Of a DNA stretch of 64,000 nucleotides, positions 46,498 to 55,275 are shown piece after piece. Made by a program: the position numbers and the translations under genes. This DNA is from Candidatus Nitrosotalea sinensis (GTDB lineage: Archaea; Thermoproteota; Nitrososphaeria; Nitrososphaerales; Nitrosopumilaceae), in the NCBI RefSeq assembly GCF_900143675.1, contig NZ_FRFC01000003.1:124001-188000 (forward strand), read 5' to 3'. Under the pieces are notes generated by a model. It ran no database searches. It was given only the letters and a program-made list of their open reading frames with translations, and was not told the origin of the DNA. The first letter of the stretch is position 1. Each line of letters starts with the position of its first letter.

Positions 46498-46906
46498 CAC
46501 ACAAAACAATGAAGTCAAAACCATTTGGCGCACTATTTGGTCTTTTGGCTCTAGTTGCTATCTTAGGTGTAGCACCAGCATTTGGACAAACAGCAAATGA
46601 AATTGATATTGCAAAAGGTGCAGGCGGCAGCGCACAAGCAGCCTGTGTATCAACAAACAACTGCTTTAATCCAAATCCATTGACTGTTGCACCAGGAACA
46701 ACGGTAACTTGGAAGAACACTGATACAACAATGCATGTAATATGCAGCGGTAAAGTCACAGATGATGAATGTGGCAAAGTGTTCGAAGATGACACTCTAA
46801 AACCAGGAACAACATTCCAATTTACCTTTGCAAATGCAGGTACATTTGATTACTTTTGCTCTGTGCATCCATGGATGACAGGTCAAGTAATTGTAGGAGC
46901 AGGTAG
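46498..46906 (+). repeat. 409-bp direct repeat, first copy (5' part of plastocyanin gene)
   Basis: Bases 46498-46906 read identically to 47509-47917. The unit begins 11 bases before the start codon and ends at codons after the copper domain. Identity extends through synonymous sites. Confidence 0.92.
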
Positions 46907-47399
46907 TACAACAAATACGAATTCTACTAATACATCCAGTACAATGAATGGAATGACAATACTAACAGCAAAGGCATCTGACGGTACAACTGTAACAATA
47001 AATACTTCTGGTCCTGTTAGTGGACAACCTTTGTCATTATCTATCTCGTTTACAGATGCAAGTGGAAACAAAGTACATCATCAGAACTATGCAATCACTG
47101 CTGTACAAGATGGTAATACTATATTGTCAAACTCAGCTGGACATACGCACACAGGCGATGACACACAAACAACTGCTGCAAATCTGTCATCTGCCGATCC
47201 AGTAGACATACAAGTAACTCTCAATGGTATTGGATTACCTACAGTGGATCCATCTACGTGGACAGGTGTTAAAGGTGAAGTACTAAGCTTTACACATGTT
47301 GTACCAGAATTTGGTCCAGTAGCATCAATAGTTCTTGCAATTGCTGTAATGAGCATGGTAGTATTTGTAGCAAAGACTAGAGGAATTCCAAAATTCTAA
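46509..47399 (+). CDS. Plastocyanin-like blue copper protein with extra domain and PEFG-CTERM anchor
   Basis: The protein of 296 residues has a signal peptide (about 1-26, ending APAFGQ), a cupredoxin domain (about 28-130) and an unrecognised beta-rich domain of about 130 residues, then a Pro-Glu-Phe-Gly segment and a final hydrophobic helix (SIVLAIAVMSMVVFVAKTRG). Copper ligands are His in TTMHVICSG, Cys in YFCSVHPWM, and the His and Met of that motif. Such PEFG tails are sorting signals in this phylum. It is likely an outer-surface electron carrier. A near-twin follows. Confidence 0.9.
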   Translation: MKSKPFGALFGLLALVAILGVAPAFGQTANEIDIAKGAGGSAQAACVSTNNCFNPNPLTVAPGTTVTWKNTDTTMHVICSGKVTDDECGKVFEDDTLKPGTTFQFTFANAGTFDYFCSVHPWMTGQVIVGAGSTTNTNSTNTSSTMNGMTILTAKASDGTTVTINTSGPVSGQPLSLSISFTDASGNKVHHQNYAITAVQDGNTILSNSAGHTHTGDDTQTTAANLSSADPVDIQVTLNGIGLPTVDPSTWTGVKGEVLSFTHVVPEFGPVASIVLAIAVMSMVVFVAKTRGIPKF

Positions 47400-47422
47400 A
47401 CTCTAACTTTCTCTTTTTTATT
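47300..47422 (+). repeat. 123-bp direct repeat, first copy (3' end and downstream T tract)
   Basis: Bases 47300-47422 read the same as 48020-48142. They cover the PEFG anchor codons, the stop and the downstream T-rich tract CTCTTTTTTATT, which resembles an archaeal terminator. Confidence 0.9.
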
Positions 47423-47489
47423 GTAAATAGATCTTATCGAATCCCAGACTGTGTGCATCGAACATATTTAGGAGAACCATCTGAGAGAT

Positions 47490-47500
47490 TTTTATAGTAG
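47490..47500 (+). promoter_or_regulatory. TATA-like box of second plastocyanin gene
   Basis: TTTTATAGTAG-like sequence at about 47490-47500 is centred about 25 bases before ATG 47520, equivalent to the box before the first copy. The upstream sequences of the two genes differ otherwise, so the promoters are independent. Confidence 0.55.
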
Positions 47501-47508
47501 CACTATAT

Positions 47509-47917
47509 CACACAAAACAATGAAGTCAAAACCATTTGGCGCACTATTTGGTCTTTTGGCTCTAGTTGCTATCTTAGGTGTAGCACCAGCATTTGGACAA
47601 ACAGCAAATGAAATTGATATTGCAAAAGGTGCAGGCGGCAGCGCACAAGCAGCCTGTGTATCAACAAACAACTGCTTTAATCCAAATCCATTGACTGTTG
47701 CACCAGGAACAACGGTAACTTGGAAGAACACTGATACAACAATGCATGTAATATGCAGCGGTAAAGTCACAGATGATGAATGTGGCAAAGTGTTCGAAGA
47801 TGACACTCTAAAACCAGGAACAACATTCCAATTTACCTTTGCAAATGCAGGTACATTTGATTACTTTTGCTCTGTGCATCCATGGATGACAGGTCAAGTA
47901 ATTGTAGGAGCAGGTAG
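47509..47917 (+). repeat. 409-bp direct repeat, second copy
   Basis: Second copy of the repeat 46498-46906, spaced by 1011 bases. The identity stops after the codons for VGAGS. Confidence 0.92.
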
Positions 47918-48119
47918 CGGTACACCAAGTACAACAACTACTCCAGCAAATGTAACAACTACAACAACTACTCCCGCAACAACACCAAATGCAACAACTA
48001 CACAGGATAATACAACTGCTGTACCAGAATTTGGTCCAGTAGCATCAATAGTTCTTGCAATTGCTGTAATGAGCATGGTAGTATTTGTAGCAAAGACTAG
48101 AGGAATTCCAAAATTCTAA
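47520..48119 (+). CDS. Plastocyanin-like blue copper protein, short paralog
   Basis: The first 132 residues equal those of the upstream gene: signal peptide and cupredoxin domain with all copper ligands. Instead of the extra domain it has a threonine/proline-rich linker of about 34 residues (STTTTPANVTTTTTTPATTP), then the same PEFG anchor and membrane helix. The two proteins thus carry identical redox domains at different distances from the membrane. Gene length, 199 residues, with a TATA box 25 bases before ATG. Confidence 0.9.
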   Translation: MKSKPFGALFGLLALVAILGVAPAFGQTANEIDIAKGAGGSAQAACVSTNNCFNPNPLTVAPGTTVTWKNTDTTMHVICSGKVTDDECGKVFEDDTLKPGTTFQFTFANAGTFDYFCSVHPWMTGQVIVGAGSGTPSTTTTPANVTTTTTTPATTPNATTTQDNTTAVPEFGPVASIVLAIAVMSMVVFVAKTRGIPKF

Positions 48120-48142
48120 ACTCTAACTTTCTCTTTTTTATT
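48020..48142 (+). repeat. 123-bp direct repeat, second copy
   Basis: Second copy of 47300-47422, spaced by 720 bases, ending in the T-rich tract downstream of the short plastocyanin. Confidence 0.9.
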
Positions 48143-48148
48143 ATTTTT

Positions 48149-49270
48149 CTAAGACCCTAACTGTGGGTTTATTGTAGATAATGAAATAGCATGATCATCA
48201 TGTAATACTCCTACTCCTATTGAAACATCTTTTATTCTGATTACAATTTTTGCCAAATCTTCATCTGAAAGAGAATATTGTTTGGCAAGAGCATCTTTGA
48301 CTTTCTTTTCAGTGTCTGATATTTGATTTAATCCAGATGGGATGGATATATCAAGAGTTTTTCTAAACATACTTACTGGAATCTTTCCACTGTCATCTTG
48401 TATTATGTAAAATGAAATCTTGTCTACAATTACTTCGTGGGGTAGAGTGTCTAATGCATTTGCAGTATAAAATGCCTGAACATTTAATACGTTAATATCA
48501 TTTGATGGTTGATCTGTCATAGTCATTCCTCCACCAAATGTGGAGTCTAAAGGTACAGTGATTATGGTGAATCCCTCTATGAAATTTTCATTATTATTTC
48601 CAAGTGAAGTTCTGATGTCTTGGCATGTTATACTTTTTGATGTTTCAGAGTCCATTTTGAATAAAACTGCATTTGAACTGGGGCCATTGTTTACTACTGC
48701 ATTCCAAAAAACTTGTGTTTGAAAACTCTGTTTATTAAACAGACTAATGTCAGTATCATAGTGTCCTGGTCTTAGTGGGCCTTCTCCTGCGTATATTGAA
48801 CCACATTCAAACTTGGTTGTATATGTAATACTTCTTGAGGACGAGGATGATGATTGTACTGGAGAATTACTAGGTATGTTTGTAAAAGTAACAACAGTTT
48901 GAGAATTATTTACTTGCGTGGTTTTTTGAATCTGATCAACATTGTATCCAGATACCGTATTTGTCTGAATTATGACATAATTTCCATTCTTAATTCCTGA
49001 CAAAGTAATAACTCCATCCTTGTCTTTGTCAGTATCGTCTGAAGAATTATCTTTTATTGTATAATTTCCCGTTCCAGTAAATGGATTTGGTGATATTGAA
49101 AATTGGCTTCCTCCAATGAGTTTGTTGTCACTTGAGAGTGAAATTATAGTAAGTGACGAGCTTTGAGCAAATACTGGATTTTGATGTGTTCCCAAACCTG
49201 ATATTATGAGCATAATTGATGCAACTAATATAACAAAAACCAATAGAAGTATCTTTGATTCTTTTTTCAT
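48149..49270 (-). CDS. Secreted protein with SpaA/prealbumin-like domain, unknown function
   Basis: A signal peptide or anchor (about 6-28) is followed by a 90-residue domain resembling the Cna-B/SpaA or prealbumin-like fold (ISPNPFTGTGNYTIKDNSSD, then GVITLSGIKNGNYVIIQT). The remaining 230 residues are beta-rich and unrecognised, with a serine-rich linker (QSSSSSSRSI). Two cysteines in KFECGSIY and ITCQD could pair. Surface interaction is probable, but the partner is unknown. It is convergent with the short plastocyanin. Confidence 0.7.
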   Translation of the reverse strand: MKKESKILLLVFVILVASIMLIISGLGTHQNPVFAQSSSLTIISLSSDNKLIGGSQFSISPNPFTGTGNYTIKDNSSDDTDKDKDGVITLSGIKNGNYVIIQTNTVSGYNVDQIQKTTQVNNSQTVVTFTNIPSNSPVQSSSSSSRSITYTTKFECGSIYAGEGPLRPGHYDTDISLFNKQSFQTQVFWNAVVNNGPSSNAVLFKMDSETSKSITCQDIRTSLGNNNENFIEGFTIITVPLDSTFGGGMTMTDQPSNDINVLNVQAFYTANALDTLPHEVIVDKISFYIIQDDSGKIPVSMFRKTLDISIPSGLNQISDTEKKVKDALAKQYSLSDEDLAKIVIRIKDVSIGVGVLHDDHAISLSTINPQLGS

Positions 49271-49360
49271 TTTCTAGTTCTATGCTGTCTTGTTAATAAT
49301 TTTATGTTAAGCACCAATGATGCTCAAGAATTAAATAGGTTGCAAGGTTTTTTTTAATTT

Positions 49361-51061
49361 ATGCGACTTTACGCCAAGAGTATATTATCACTTGTTTTTG
49401 CCTTGATAATTTTATCCTCATCAGTTCCATTCATTCCTCAAAAAGCATACGGCGATGGTTTTACTCAAGAAAATGTTCAAGCAAACATTGGAAATCGAGT
49501 GATCACAGCTTTTATCAAATTAAACCCCCCGATAATAACTTCAGATAGTTCTGAAGACAAATATTTACAGTTTAGATTTTTTGATGCAAATACCAATACT
49601 ACGATAAACAATGTCTCATTTTTCATTAATGCTACAAAAGGCGACAAAGTCTTAATGCATGAATTATTTTATACCCATTCTGGATATCTTACCATAAAGT
49701 TCCAACCTGGTGGTAGCGATGGAACATACACTGTATACGGTGATACTGATCCTGTTCTGGGTGGATGGATGTCACAAACAGATGAAGTGACAGTTGCAGG
49801 ACCAATACTTTCTGAAGGAGGCCTTTATCATTTTCATATGGAACTATTAGCTCTTGACTATGCTAATACAATAATAGATAGATCAAATCCTCCAACCTTT
49901 GACTCTTATCTTAGTGTAGGAGATGTATCTACACAAGATGTAACATATCAAAATAATCAATATAACACAACTTTGATATCTTACTACGATAAGACATCAG
50001 ACTTCAACTTTGATCAATCAACTAAACAATTTTCATGGAAAATGCCATTCAACTGGGATGTAAGCAGATTCCAAGATAGACCAATATTTATCCATGAAGA
50101 GTTACGAGTACCAAAATCTTTAACTGCATTTTCAGATACGCCAACATATTCTGCAAGTGCTGAAGGGTATGGTCTTACTGGAAGAAGAATAATTGTTGAT
50201 CCATATACAATTGGTGACTACATGATAGTACATTTGTTCCTTAACAAAGCTGACTTGGTAAATATGGCAAAGACGGTACCTAGTGGAGCTAATGGTATTG
50301 ATTTCACAGTGGCACCGGAAAAACCAAACGTACAATCATCAGCTTCTTTGCTAACAGACTTTGGTGGTTGGCACATAAAACTAGGATGGAATCCAACTAC
50401 TTTATCCGCAAATTCACAAAATAAACTAAACATTAGTTTCTATGATTCATTTACAGAAAATCAAGTAAACGGTGATGTACATTATGATATACAACTACTT
50501 GATAAAGATCAAAGTGTATTATGGTCAAAGAATGATGCCGTTGCACAAAATGGTGTTGATACTCAAACAATAAACTTACCCAGTAATGGTATCTACAGTA
50601 TTACTGTAAAAGTAAACTCGATTGTCAGTAATGGTGTTCCTGACACAACCAGAATTGGATTGGGTAGAGGAAACGTCGTGATACCTTCTACTGTAACAGA
50701 AAGTGATTCCCTGACACAAACAACCACTACATCTGATAACCAAACTCAATCAACTACATCTGATAACCAAACCCAGACTTCAAATGATACTGGAATTGTA
50801 ATTCCAAAATGGATTAAAAATACTGCAGACTGGTGGTCCACTGATAAAATTGATGATCAAACTTTCATATCTGCAATTCAGTATCTTGTAAAGAATGGGA
50901 TAATTCATCTTCCACCTACAACTGCAGCTAATACTCAAAGTTCTGTAATACCATCATGGGTCAAAAAGAATGCCGGATTCTGGGCTGCTGGTCAGATTGA
51001 TGACAAAACATTTGCATCAGGAATCCAATATCTGATCAGCATTGGAATAATTACAGTATAA
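49361..51061 (+). CDS. Secreted protein with tandem Trp-motif C-terminal module
   Basis: A signal peptide of about 32 residues (ends QKAYGDG) precedes about 420 residues of beta-rich sequence that I cannot assign. It includes a His-rich segment LYHFHMELLALDY and PIFIHEELRVPK, possible metal sites. After a Gln/Thr/Ser-rich linker come two copies of a 36-residue motif (IPKWIKNTADWW, then IPSWVKKNAGFW, each followed by an I-D-D-x-x-F and an IQYL strand). The same pair ends the HELLH protein at 61.5 kb. Three NXT sequons support export. Confidence 0.75.
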   Translation: MRLYAKSILSLVFALIILSSSVPFIPQKAYGDGFTQENVQANIGNRVITAFIKLNPPIITSDSSEDKYLQFRFFDANTNTTINNVSFFINATKGDKVLMHELFYTHSGYLTIKFQPGGSDGTYTVYGDTDPVLGGWMSQTDEVTVAGPILSEGGLYHFHMELLALDYANTIIDRSNPPTFDSYLSVGDVSTQDVTYQNNQYNTTLISYYDKTSDFNFDQSTKQFSWKMPFNWDVSRFQDRPIFIHEELRVPKSLTAFSDTPTYSASAEGYGLTGRRIIVDPYTIGDYMIVHLFLNKADLVNMAKTVPSGANGIDFTVAPEKPNVQSSASLLTDFGGWHIKLGWNPTTLSANSQNKLNISFYDSFTENQVNGDVHYDIQLLDKDQSVLWSKNDAVAQNGVDTQTINLPSNGIYSITVKVNSIVSNGVPDTTRIGLGRGNVVIPSTVTESDSLTQTTTTSDNQTQSTTSDNQTQTSNDTGIVIPKWIKNTADWWSTDKIDDQTFISAIQYLVKNGIIHLPPTTAANTQSSVIPSWVKKNAGFWAAGQIDDKTFASGIQYLISIGIITV

Positions 51062-51107
51062 TTCACAAAATGCTATTATAGAAATTACAAAGTGAATTCA
51101 ATATTCA

Positions 51108-51854
51108 ATGTTACCTATAAGAGACGAGAACCCAAAACCCGTAGGGTATAGGCCATATGTTACATACACATTAATCGCAATTAATATTCTAGTCTTTTTT
51201 TGGGAAATATCTGTAACACATCAATTCTGGGAATTTACAAATCAACATGCAGAGAATATGTTATTGAGTTACGGTACAATCCCAAGTAATATTGTAAATG
51301 TATTGGAAAATCACAACTATACTGCATTTACTTCTGTCTTTAGTTCCATGTTTCTTCATGCAGGTATAATACACATTGGAGGCAACATGCTATTTCTCTG
51401 GATATTTGGAGATAATGTGGAATACAAATTTGGAAGAGGTAAATACCTCATACTTTATCTTTTTTGGGGTGTAATTGCAGATTTTTTCCATATATTATCA
51501 GATCCATCTAGTACAGTTCCTGCACTAGGCGCATCAGGTGCGATATCTGGAGTATTAGGTGCATACCTTATCATGTTTCCAAATGCAAAAGTAGTGACAC
51601 TGTTACTATTTGGTTTTTTCACTAGGTTGCAACGTATATCTGCGAAATGGTATTTACCATTCTGGTTTATTTTTCAAAATGTATTTCCTGCCTTAATTGG
51701 TTCAAGTGGTTCTGGGGTTGCATTTTTTGCTCATATTGGAGGATTTCTAGTAGGATTGTTTATTGGATTTATTTACAAAAAAACTCATGGCTCGGAATAT
51801 ATGTATGGTACACGATATGGGTGGAAAGGCGGTGGTACCAATTGGGGAAGGTAA
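51108..51854 (+). CDS. Rhomboid-family intramembrane serine protease
   Basis: The 248-residue protein has six membrane helices. The catalytic serine is Ser143 in GASGAISG and the histidine is His209 in FFAHIGGFLVG. HAGIIHIGGNMLFLWIFGDN is the family L1/TM2 motif, with His and Asn stabilising the oxyanion. The substrate is unknown. The end is basic and glycine-rich. It starts at ATG 51108, 46 bases after the previous gene. Confidence 0.93.
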   Translation: MLPIRDENPKPVGYRPYVTYTLIAINILVFFWEISVTHQFWEFTNQHAENMLLSYGTIPSNIVNVLENHNYTAFTSVFSSMFLHAGIIHIGGNMLFLWIFGDNVEYKFGRGKYLILYLFWGVIADFFHILSDPSSTVPALGASGAISGVLGAYLIMFPNAKVVTLLLFGFFTRLQRISAKWYLPFWFIFQNVFPALIGSSGSGVAFFAHIGGFLVGLFIGFIYKKTHGSEYMYGTRYGWKGGGTNWGR

Positions 51855-51932
51855 ATTCCATTCTCAAATCATACTTGGAATTCAAATCAGGACATTATTA
51901 AGAAATAAATTCTATGTGTTTGTCATTTGAGC

Positions 51933-52109
51933 ATGCCTATAATAACAATCTCCATGTATCCAGGCAGAACTGAAAAACAGAAAGAGGAATTTGCGAAAGC
52001 CATAACAAAATCAGCAGTAGATATTCTCAAAACAAAAGAAAGTCATGTCATTGTAGTCTTTGAGGAAAATCCTAAAGAAAACTGGTATATGGCTGGCAGT
52101 CCTCTCTAA
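51933..52109 (+). CDS. 4-Oxalocrotonate tautomerase-like protein
   Basis: The mature protein begins with Pro2 (MPIITISMYPGR), the catalytic base of the tautomerase superfamily, and is 58 residues long, typical of the small single-domain form. ATG 51933 puts the proline next to the start; ATG 51927 would bury it and is unlikely. The conserved arginine (PGRTEKQKEEF) follows. The natural substrate is not evident. The nitrilase-like gene follows after 25 bases. Confidence 0.9.
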   Translation: MPIITISMYPGRTEKQKEEFAKAITKSAVDILKTKESHVIVVFEENPKENWYMAGSPL

Positions 52110-52134
52110 ACACATTTTTATTTTATTCTAATTG

Positions 52135-52953
52135 ATGAACCTCGTGACAAAAATTGCTCTAATTCAAATGCGAGCTGAAACTAGTAAAAATCAAAATTTA
52201 AAAAAAATTTTGCGTTATATATCACAAGCAACACATAGGGGTTCCAAACTTTGTGCATTTCCAGAATTCATGATGTGTTACACTCCATCATCACAATCTC
52301 CATCTGAACTTTCTACAATTGCTGAACAAATAAACGGAGAGTTTGTTTCATCGATTGCTGAAGCAGCAAAACAAAATTCAATGCAAGTTGTCGGTACCAT
52401 GTATGAAAAAAGCCCACAGCCAAATAGAGTATATGACACATCATTTCTTATAGATAATAAAGGAAAAGTAATTTCAAAATATAGAAAAATCCATCTCTAT
52501 GATGCACTTGGCTTTAAAGAGTCTGCAAAACTTTACCCTGGCTCAGCAATAACAAAACCAATCAAAACAATTGCAGGAAAAATGGGGATGATGATTTGTT
52601 ATGATCTAAGATTTCCAGAAATGTCGCGAATCCTAGCATCATCAGGATCTGAGATTCTTGTAGTGCCATCAGCCTGGGTGCAAGGAAAAATGAAAGAAGA
52701 ACATTGGATCACTATAAACAAGACAAGAGCTATTGAGAATGGATGTTACGTTGTATCACCAGATCAAGTAGGCAACATCTATTGTGGAAGAAGTTTGGTA
52801 GTTGATCCATATGGAAAAATACTTCTTGATATGAAAAAAAGAGAGGGTATTGGAATTGTTGATATCTCATTAGATGAGGTAAAACAAGTAAGAAAAAAGC
52901 TTCCACTTTTACAAAATAGGCGTACTGATATCTACACTAATCTCAAGATCTGA
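52135..52953 (+). CDS. Carbon-nitrogen hydrolase (nitrilase/omega-amidase-like)
   Basis: The Glu-Lys-Cys triad is visible: Glu in CAFPEFMM, Lys in SKYRKIHLYD and Cys155 in MMICYDLRFPE. The sequence is closest in style to omega-amidase/Nit2 proteins, which hydrolyse amides of dicarboxylic acids, or to deaminated-glutathione amidase. The 272-residue length fits. I use ATG 52135; TTG 52132 is an alternative. Its 3' end overlaps the convergent zinc-finger gene by 11 bases. Confidence 0.92.
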   Translation: MNLVTKIALIQMRAETSKNQNLKKILRYISQATHRGSKLCAFPEFMMCYTPSSQSPSELSTIAEQINGEFVSSIAEAAKQNSMQVVGTMYEKSPQPNRVYDTSFLIDNKGKVISKYRKIHLYDALGFKESAKLYPGSAITKPIKTIAGKMGMMICYDLRFPEMSRILASSGSEILVVPSAWVQGKMKEEHWITINKTRAIENGCYVVSPDQVGNIYCGRSLVVDPYGKILLDMKKREGIGIVDISLDEVKQVRKKLPLLQNRRTDIYTNLKI

Positions 52954-53404
52954 TCCTGCTCGTGCATTTGATGTTAGCACATTGTCTAGTCCATTTTTGT
53001 TTTCTGGAATATCTCTGCAAAATAATTGGCCAAAAACAAATCTCACATGAGATTTTTGTTGCACAAATCATTCCTCTTTGAACAAGCGGTGATGATGCTC
53101 TACATCCATTGTAATAATTTGAACAACCGATGAATCGTTTTTTTGTCTGACGAGATCTAATTACTAGAAGTTTTCCTATGTGACAAACTGGGCATTCCAC
53201 AAGACCATTAACAGGCACATTTGTACCAAGTATGACATATTTCCTTTTTTTCTCCGACCATGAAAGGTATCCGTTTTTATCATAATATTGCCTAATCTCA
53301 CTTTGAATCTTACCGATCTTTTTCTTTGTTATCCTAACAGAATTTCTGGAATCTGGATGTCTTCTAACTATAACCTGAGTAACCCGATCTTTCAATGATT
53401 TCAT
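52943..53404 (-). CDS. Topoisomerase-IA-type zinc-finger protein
   Basis: The protein of 153 residues contains a C4 zinc finger of the topoisomerase I C-terminal type (CPVCHIGKLLVIRSRQ, then FIGCSNYYNGCRASSPL) and a second, partial cysteine group (MICATKISCEICFWPI, then CANIKC). The N-terminus is basic. It lacks topoisomerase catalytic domains, so it may bind single-stranded or damaged DNA or assist recombination. ATG at 53404. No operon partner. Confidence 0.78.
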   Translation of the reverse strand: MKSLKDRVTQVIVRRHPDSRNSVRITKKKIGKIQSEIRQYYDKNGYLSWSEKKRKYVILGTNVPVNGLVECPVCHIGKLLVIRSRQTKKRFIGCSNYYNGCRASSPLVQRGMICATKISCEICFWPIILQRYSRKQKWTRQCANIKCTSRIRS

Positions 53405-53467
53405 AATGTATGTTCCACTAAAGAAACTACTGAAGAATTTTTATATGGAATCCAGTCAGCGAGATTT

Positions 53468-54622
53468 GTGGAAAAAGTCTGTCTTATTGGTGCTGGTAGT
53501 ACAAAATATGGCAAATTGGAAGATAGTATTACAGATATTGCACTTCAGGCATCTGTAGATGCCATAGAAAGCGCAGGAATAAGTCCTAAGGAAATACAGG
53601 CCGGATACATCTCAAACGTGTTTGGTATAGCCGATAAACAAGTGCACTTGGGTCCTGTTATAATGAGTAATTTGGGTATACCGGAAGTTCCTTCACTATC
53701 TATAGAATCTGCATGCGGTAGTGGATCAGTTTCATTTAGAGAAGCATATGCAAATGTTGCTGCAGGCTTTTATGATGTTATCTTAGCAACAGGTGTGGAA
53801 AAAGTAACTCACACAGGTACTGAATGGACTACAACATATTTCTCATATTGCTCTGATTTCTTTTATGAAGGTGGAGCAGGTGCATCATTTCCTGGATTAT
53901 TTGCATCCATGGCACGAGCATATCTTTCTGAATTCAAAGCAACTGAAGAAGATCTTGCAAAAGTTGCAGTAAAAAATCATGATAATGGTCTCTTAAATCC
54001 AAAAGCACATCTTAGAAAAAAAATATCTGTAGACGATGTTTTAAAATCAGCTGTAGTCGCAAGTCCTCTAAAATTGTATGACTGTTGTCCTTTCTCCGAT
54101 GGAGCAAGTGCAGTAATACTATGCAGTGAAAAATTTGCAAAAGCTCACACTAAAAATTATGTTGAAGTCATTGGTTCAGGCAGGGGTGGATCACCTGCTG
54201 CACTGCAAGGAAGAGATCACATTACTACTATACCAAGCACAAAAATTGCGGCACAAGCTGCTTACAAGATGGCAGGAATAACAGCAAAAGATGTTGATTT
54301 TGCTGAAGTTCATGATTGCTTCACAATTGCAGAACTGGTTGATACTGAAGACCTAGGATTCTTCGAGAAAGGAAAAGCTGTAGAAGCTGTAAGAGAAGGA
54401 CGAACAAAACTCAACGGAGATATCTCAATCAATCCTTCTGGAGGTCTAAAATCAAAAGGTCATCCAATAGGTGCTACTGGAATAGGTCAAGTGGCAGAAG
54501 TATTTGATCAATTAACAGGAAAAGCAGGTGAAAGAACTGTAAAAGATGCCAAAATAGGATTAACACATAATTTTGGTGCCACAGGCGCCAGTTGTGCCGT
54601 ACATATATTCAGAAGTGTATAG
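53468..54622 (+). CDS. Thiolase / acetyl-CoA acetyltransferase-family protein (archaeal type)
   Basis: Cys83 in IESACGSGS is the acyl-binding nucleophile; His in EVHDCFT and the later KGHPIGATG give the catalytic histidine; the last motif is HNFGATGASCAVH. The 384-residue length fits archaeal thiolases that work with a DUF35 partner in acetoacetyl-CoA and HMG-CoA synthesis. It might also serve the 3-hydroxypropionate/4-hydroxybutyrate cycle. It starts at GTG 53468 and the DUF35 gene follows within three bases. Confidence 0.92.
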   Translation: MEKVCLIGAGSTKYGKLEDSITDIALQASVDAIESAGISPKEIQAGYISNVFGIADKQVHLGPVIMSNLGIPEVPSLSIESACGSGSVSFREAYANVAAGFYDVILATGVEKVTHTGTEWTTTYFSYCSDFFYEGGAGASFPGLFASMARAYLSEFKATEEDLAKVAVKNHDNGLLNPKAHLRKKISVDDVLKSAVVASPLKLYDCCPFSDGASAVILCSEKFAKAHTKNYVEVIGSGRGGSPAALQGRDHITTIPSTKIAAQAAYKMAGITAKDVDFAEVHDCFTIAELVDTEDLGFFEKGKAVEAVREGRTKLNGDISINPSGGLKSKGHPIGATGIGQVAEVFDQLTGKAGERTVKDAKIGLTHNFGATGASCAVHIFRSV

Positions 54623-54624
54623 AC

Positions 54625-54990
54625 TTGCTTACAAAAGAAGAATTTGCTATAAATGCCAAATCTGGCAAAATTATGACCAGGAAATGCACCAAATGTGGTC
54701 ATCATCATCTTGTAACAACATATTTCTGCCAAAATTGTGGGAATAAGGGGTTTGTAAATGATATAGTGGAGGGGAAGGGTTCTATTGTGACTTATACTAT
54801 AATTACTGTACCTCCAGATGGCTATGAAGAATATGTGCCATATGCGTGGGTGGTCATGAAAATAGACAATTCTGAATTGCGAATTTCTGGTTTTATGGCA
54901 GGTATTAAATCCCCTGCAGATCTTCCACTTGGAACAAGAGCTCGAGTTACTGGTTATGATCAACGTGGAATCATAATTGAAAAACAGTAA
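54625..54990 (+). CDS. DUF35 OB-fold/zinc-ribbon partner of thiolase
   Basis: The protein of 121 residues has a rubredoxin-like zinc ribbon (KCTKCGHHHLVTTYFCQNCG) followed by an OB-fold strand set (GKGSIVTYTIITVPPDGYE). Such DUF35 proteins bridge thiolase and HMG-CoA synthase in archaea and channel CoA. TTG 54625 is the first in-frame start after the thiolase stop; the open frame reaches back to 54592 inside the thiolase and should be ignored. The adjacency confirms the pairing. Confidence 0.9.
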   Translation: MLTKEEFAINAKSGKIMTRKCTKCGHHHLVTTYFCQNCGNKGFVNDIVEGKGSIVTYTIITVPPDGYEEYVPYAWVVMKIDNSELRISGFMAGIKSPADLPLGTRARVTGYDQRGIIIEKQ

Positions 54991-55063
54991 ACCAAATTTA
55001 TTAAACTGATTAAAAAAATTCAAAAAATCTTTTTTATAATATTCTAATTAATGGTTGATTATA

Positions 55064-55225
55064 ATGTCTGTTGATGTTGTTTGCGGAAGATGCGGAGCTA
55101 GAATTGCAAATATGAGAATGCTGAAATCAATAAAGGATGTGATGCGACCATATAACAGTAAATGTCCATCCTGCGGTCAGACATTGTCTCAATCTGAATT
55201 TAGTGTAGACGTACAGAAAAACTGA
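55064..55225 (+). CDS. 53-residue zinc-ribbon protein
   Basis: ATG 55064 to TGA 55223-55225. The peptide has CGRCG near the N-terminus and CPSCG near residue 38, so a single zinc ribbon (CxxC ... CxxC) with a basic helix between (ARIANMRMLKSIKDVMRPYN). I see no other domain. Such small ribbons often bind nucleic acid or work as subunits of RNA polymerase or chaperone-like complexes. It sits 73 bases after the DUF35 gene and 50 before the ATP-cone regulator, same strand. Confidence 0.75.
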   Translation: MSVDVVCGRCGARIANMRMLKSIKDVMRPYNSKCPSCGQTLSQSEFSVDVQKN

Positions 55226-55275
55226 TCTAAAAAGCTTACTTTTACGATCAAATCAGTCAAAAATCTTAATTACTG

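Noticed and set aside
46490-47806. Minus-strand frames of about 100 residues repeated in both plastocyanin copies
   Set aside because: They are shadows of the duplicated cupredoxin coding sequence; the duplication explains the identical protein-like strings.
54508-55023. 171-residue minus-strand frame opposite the thiolase end and DUF35
   Set aside because: Shadow: the opposite strand has two recognisable genes.
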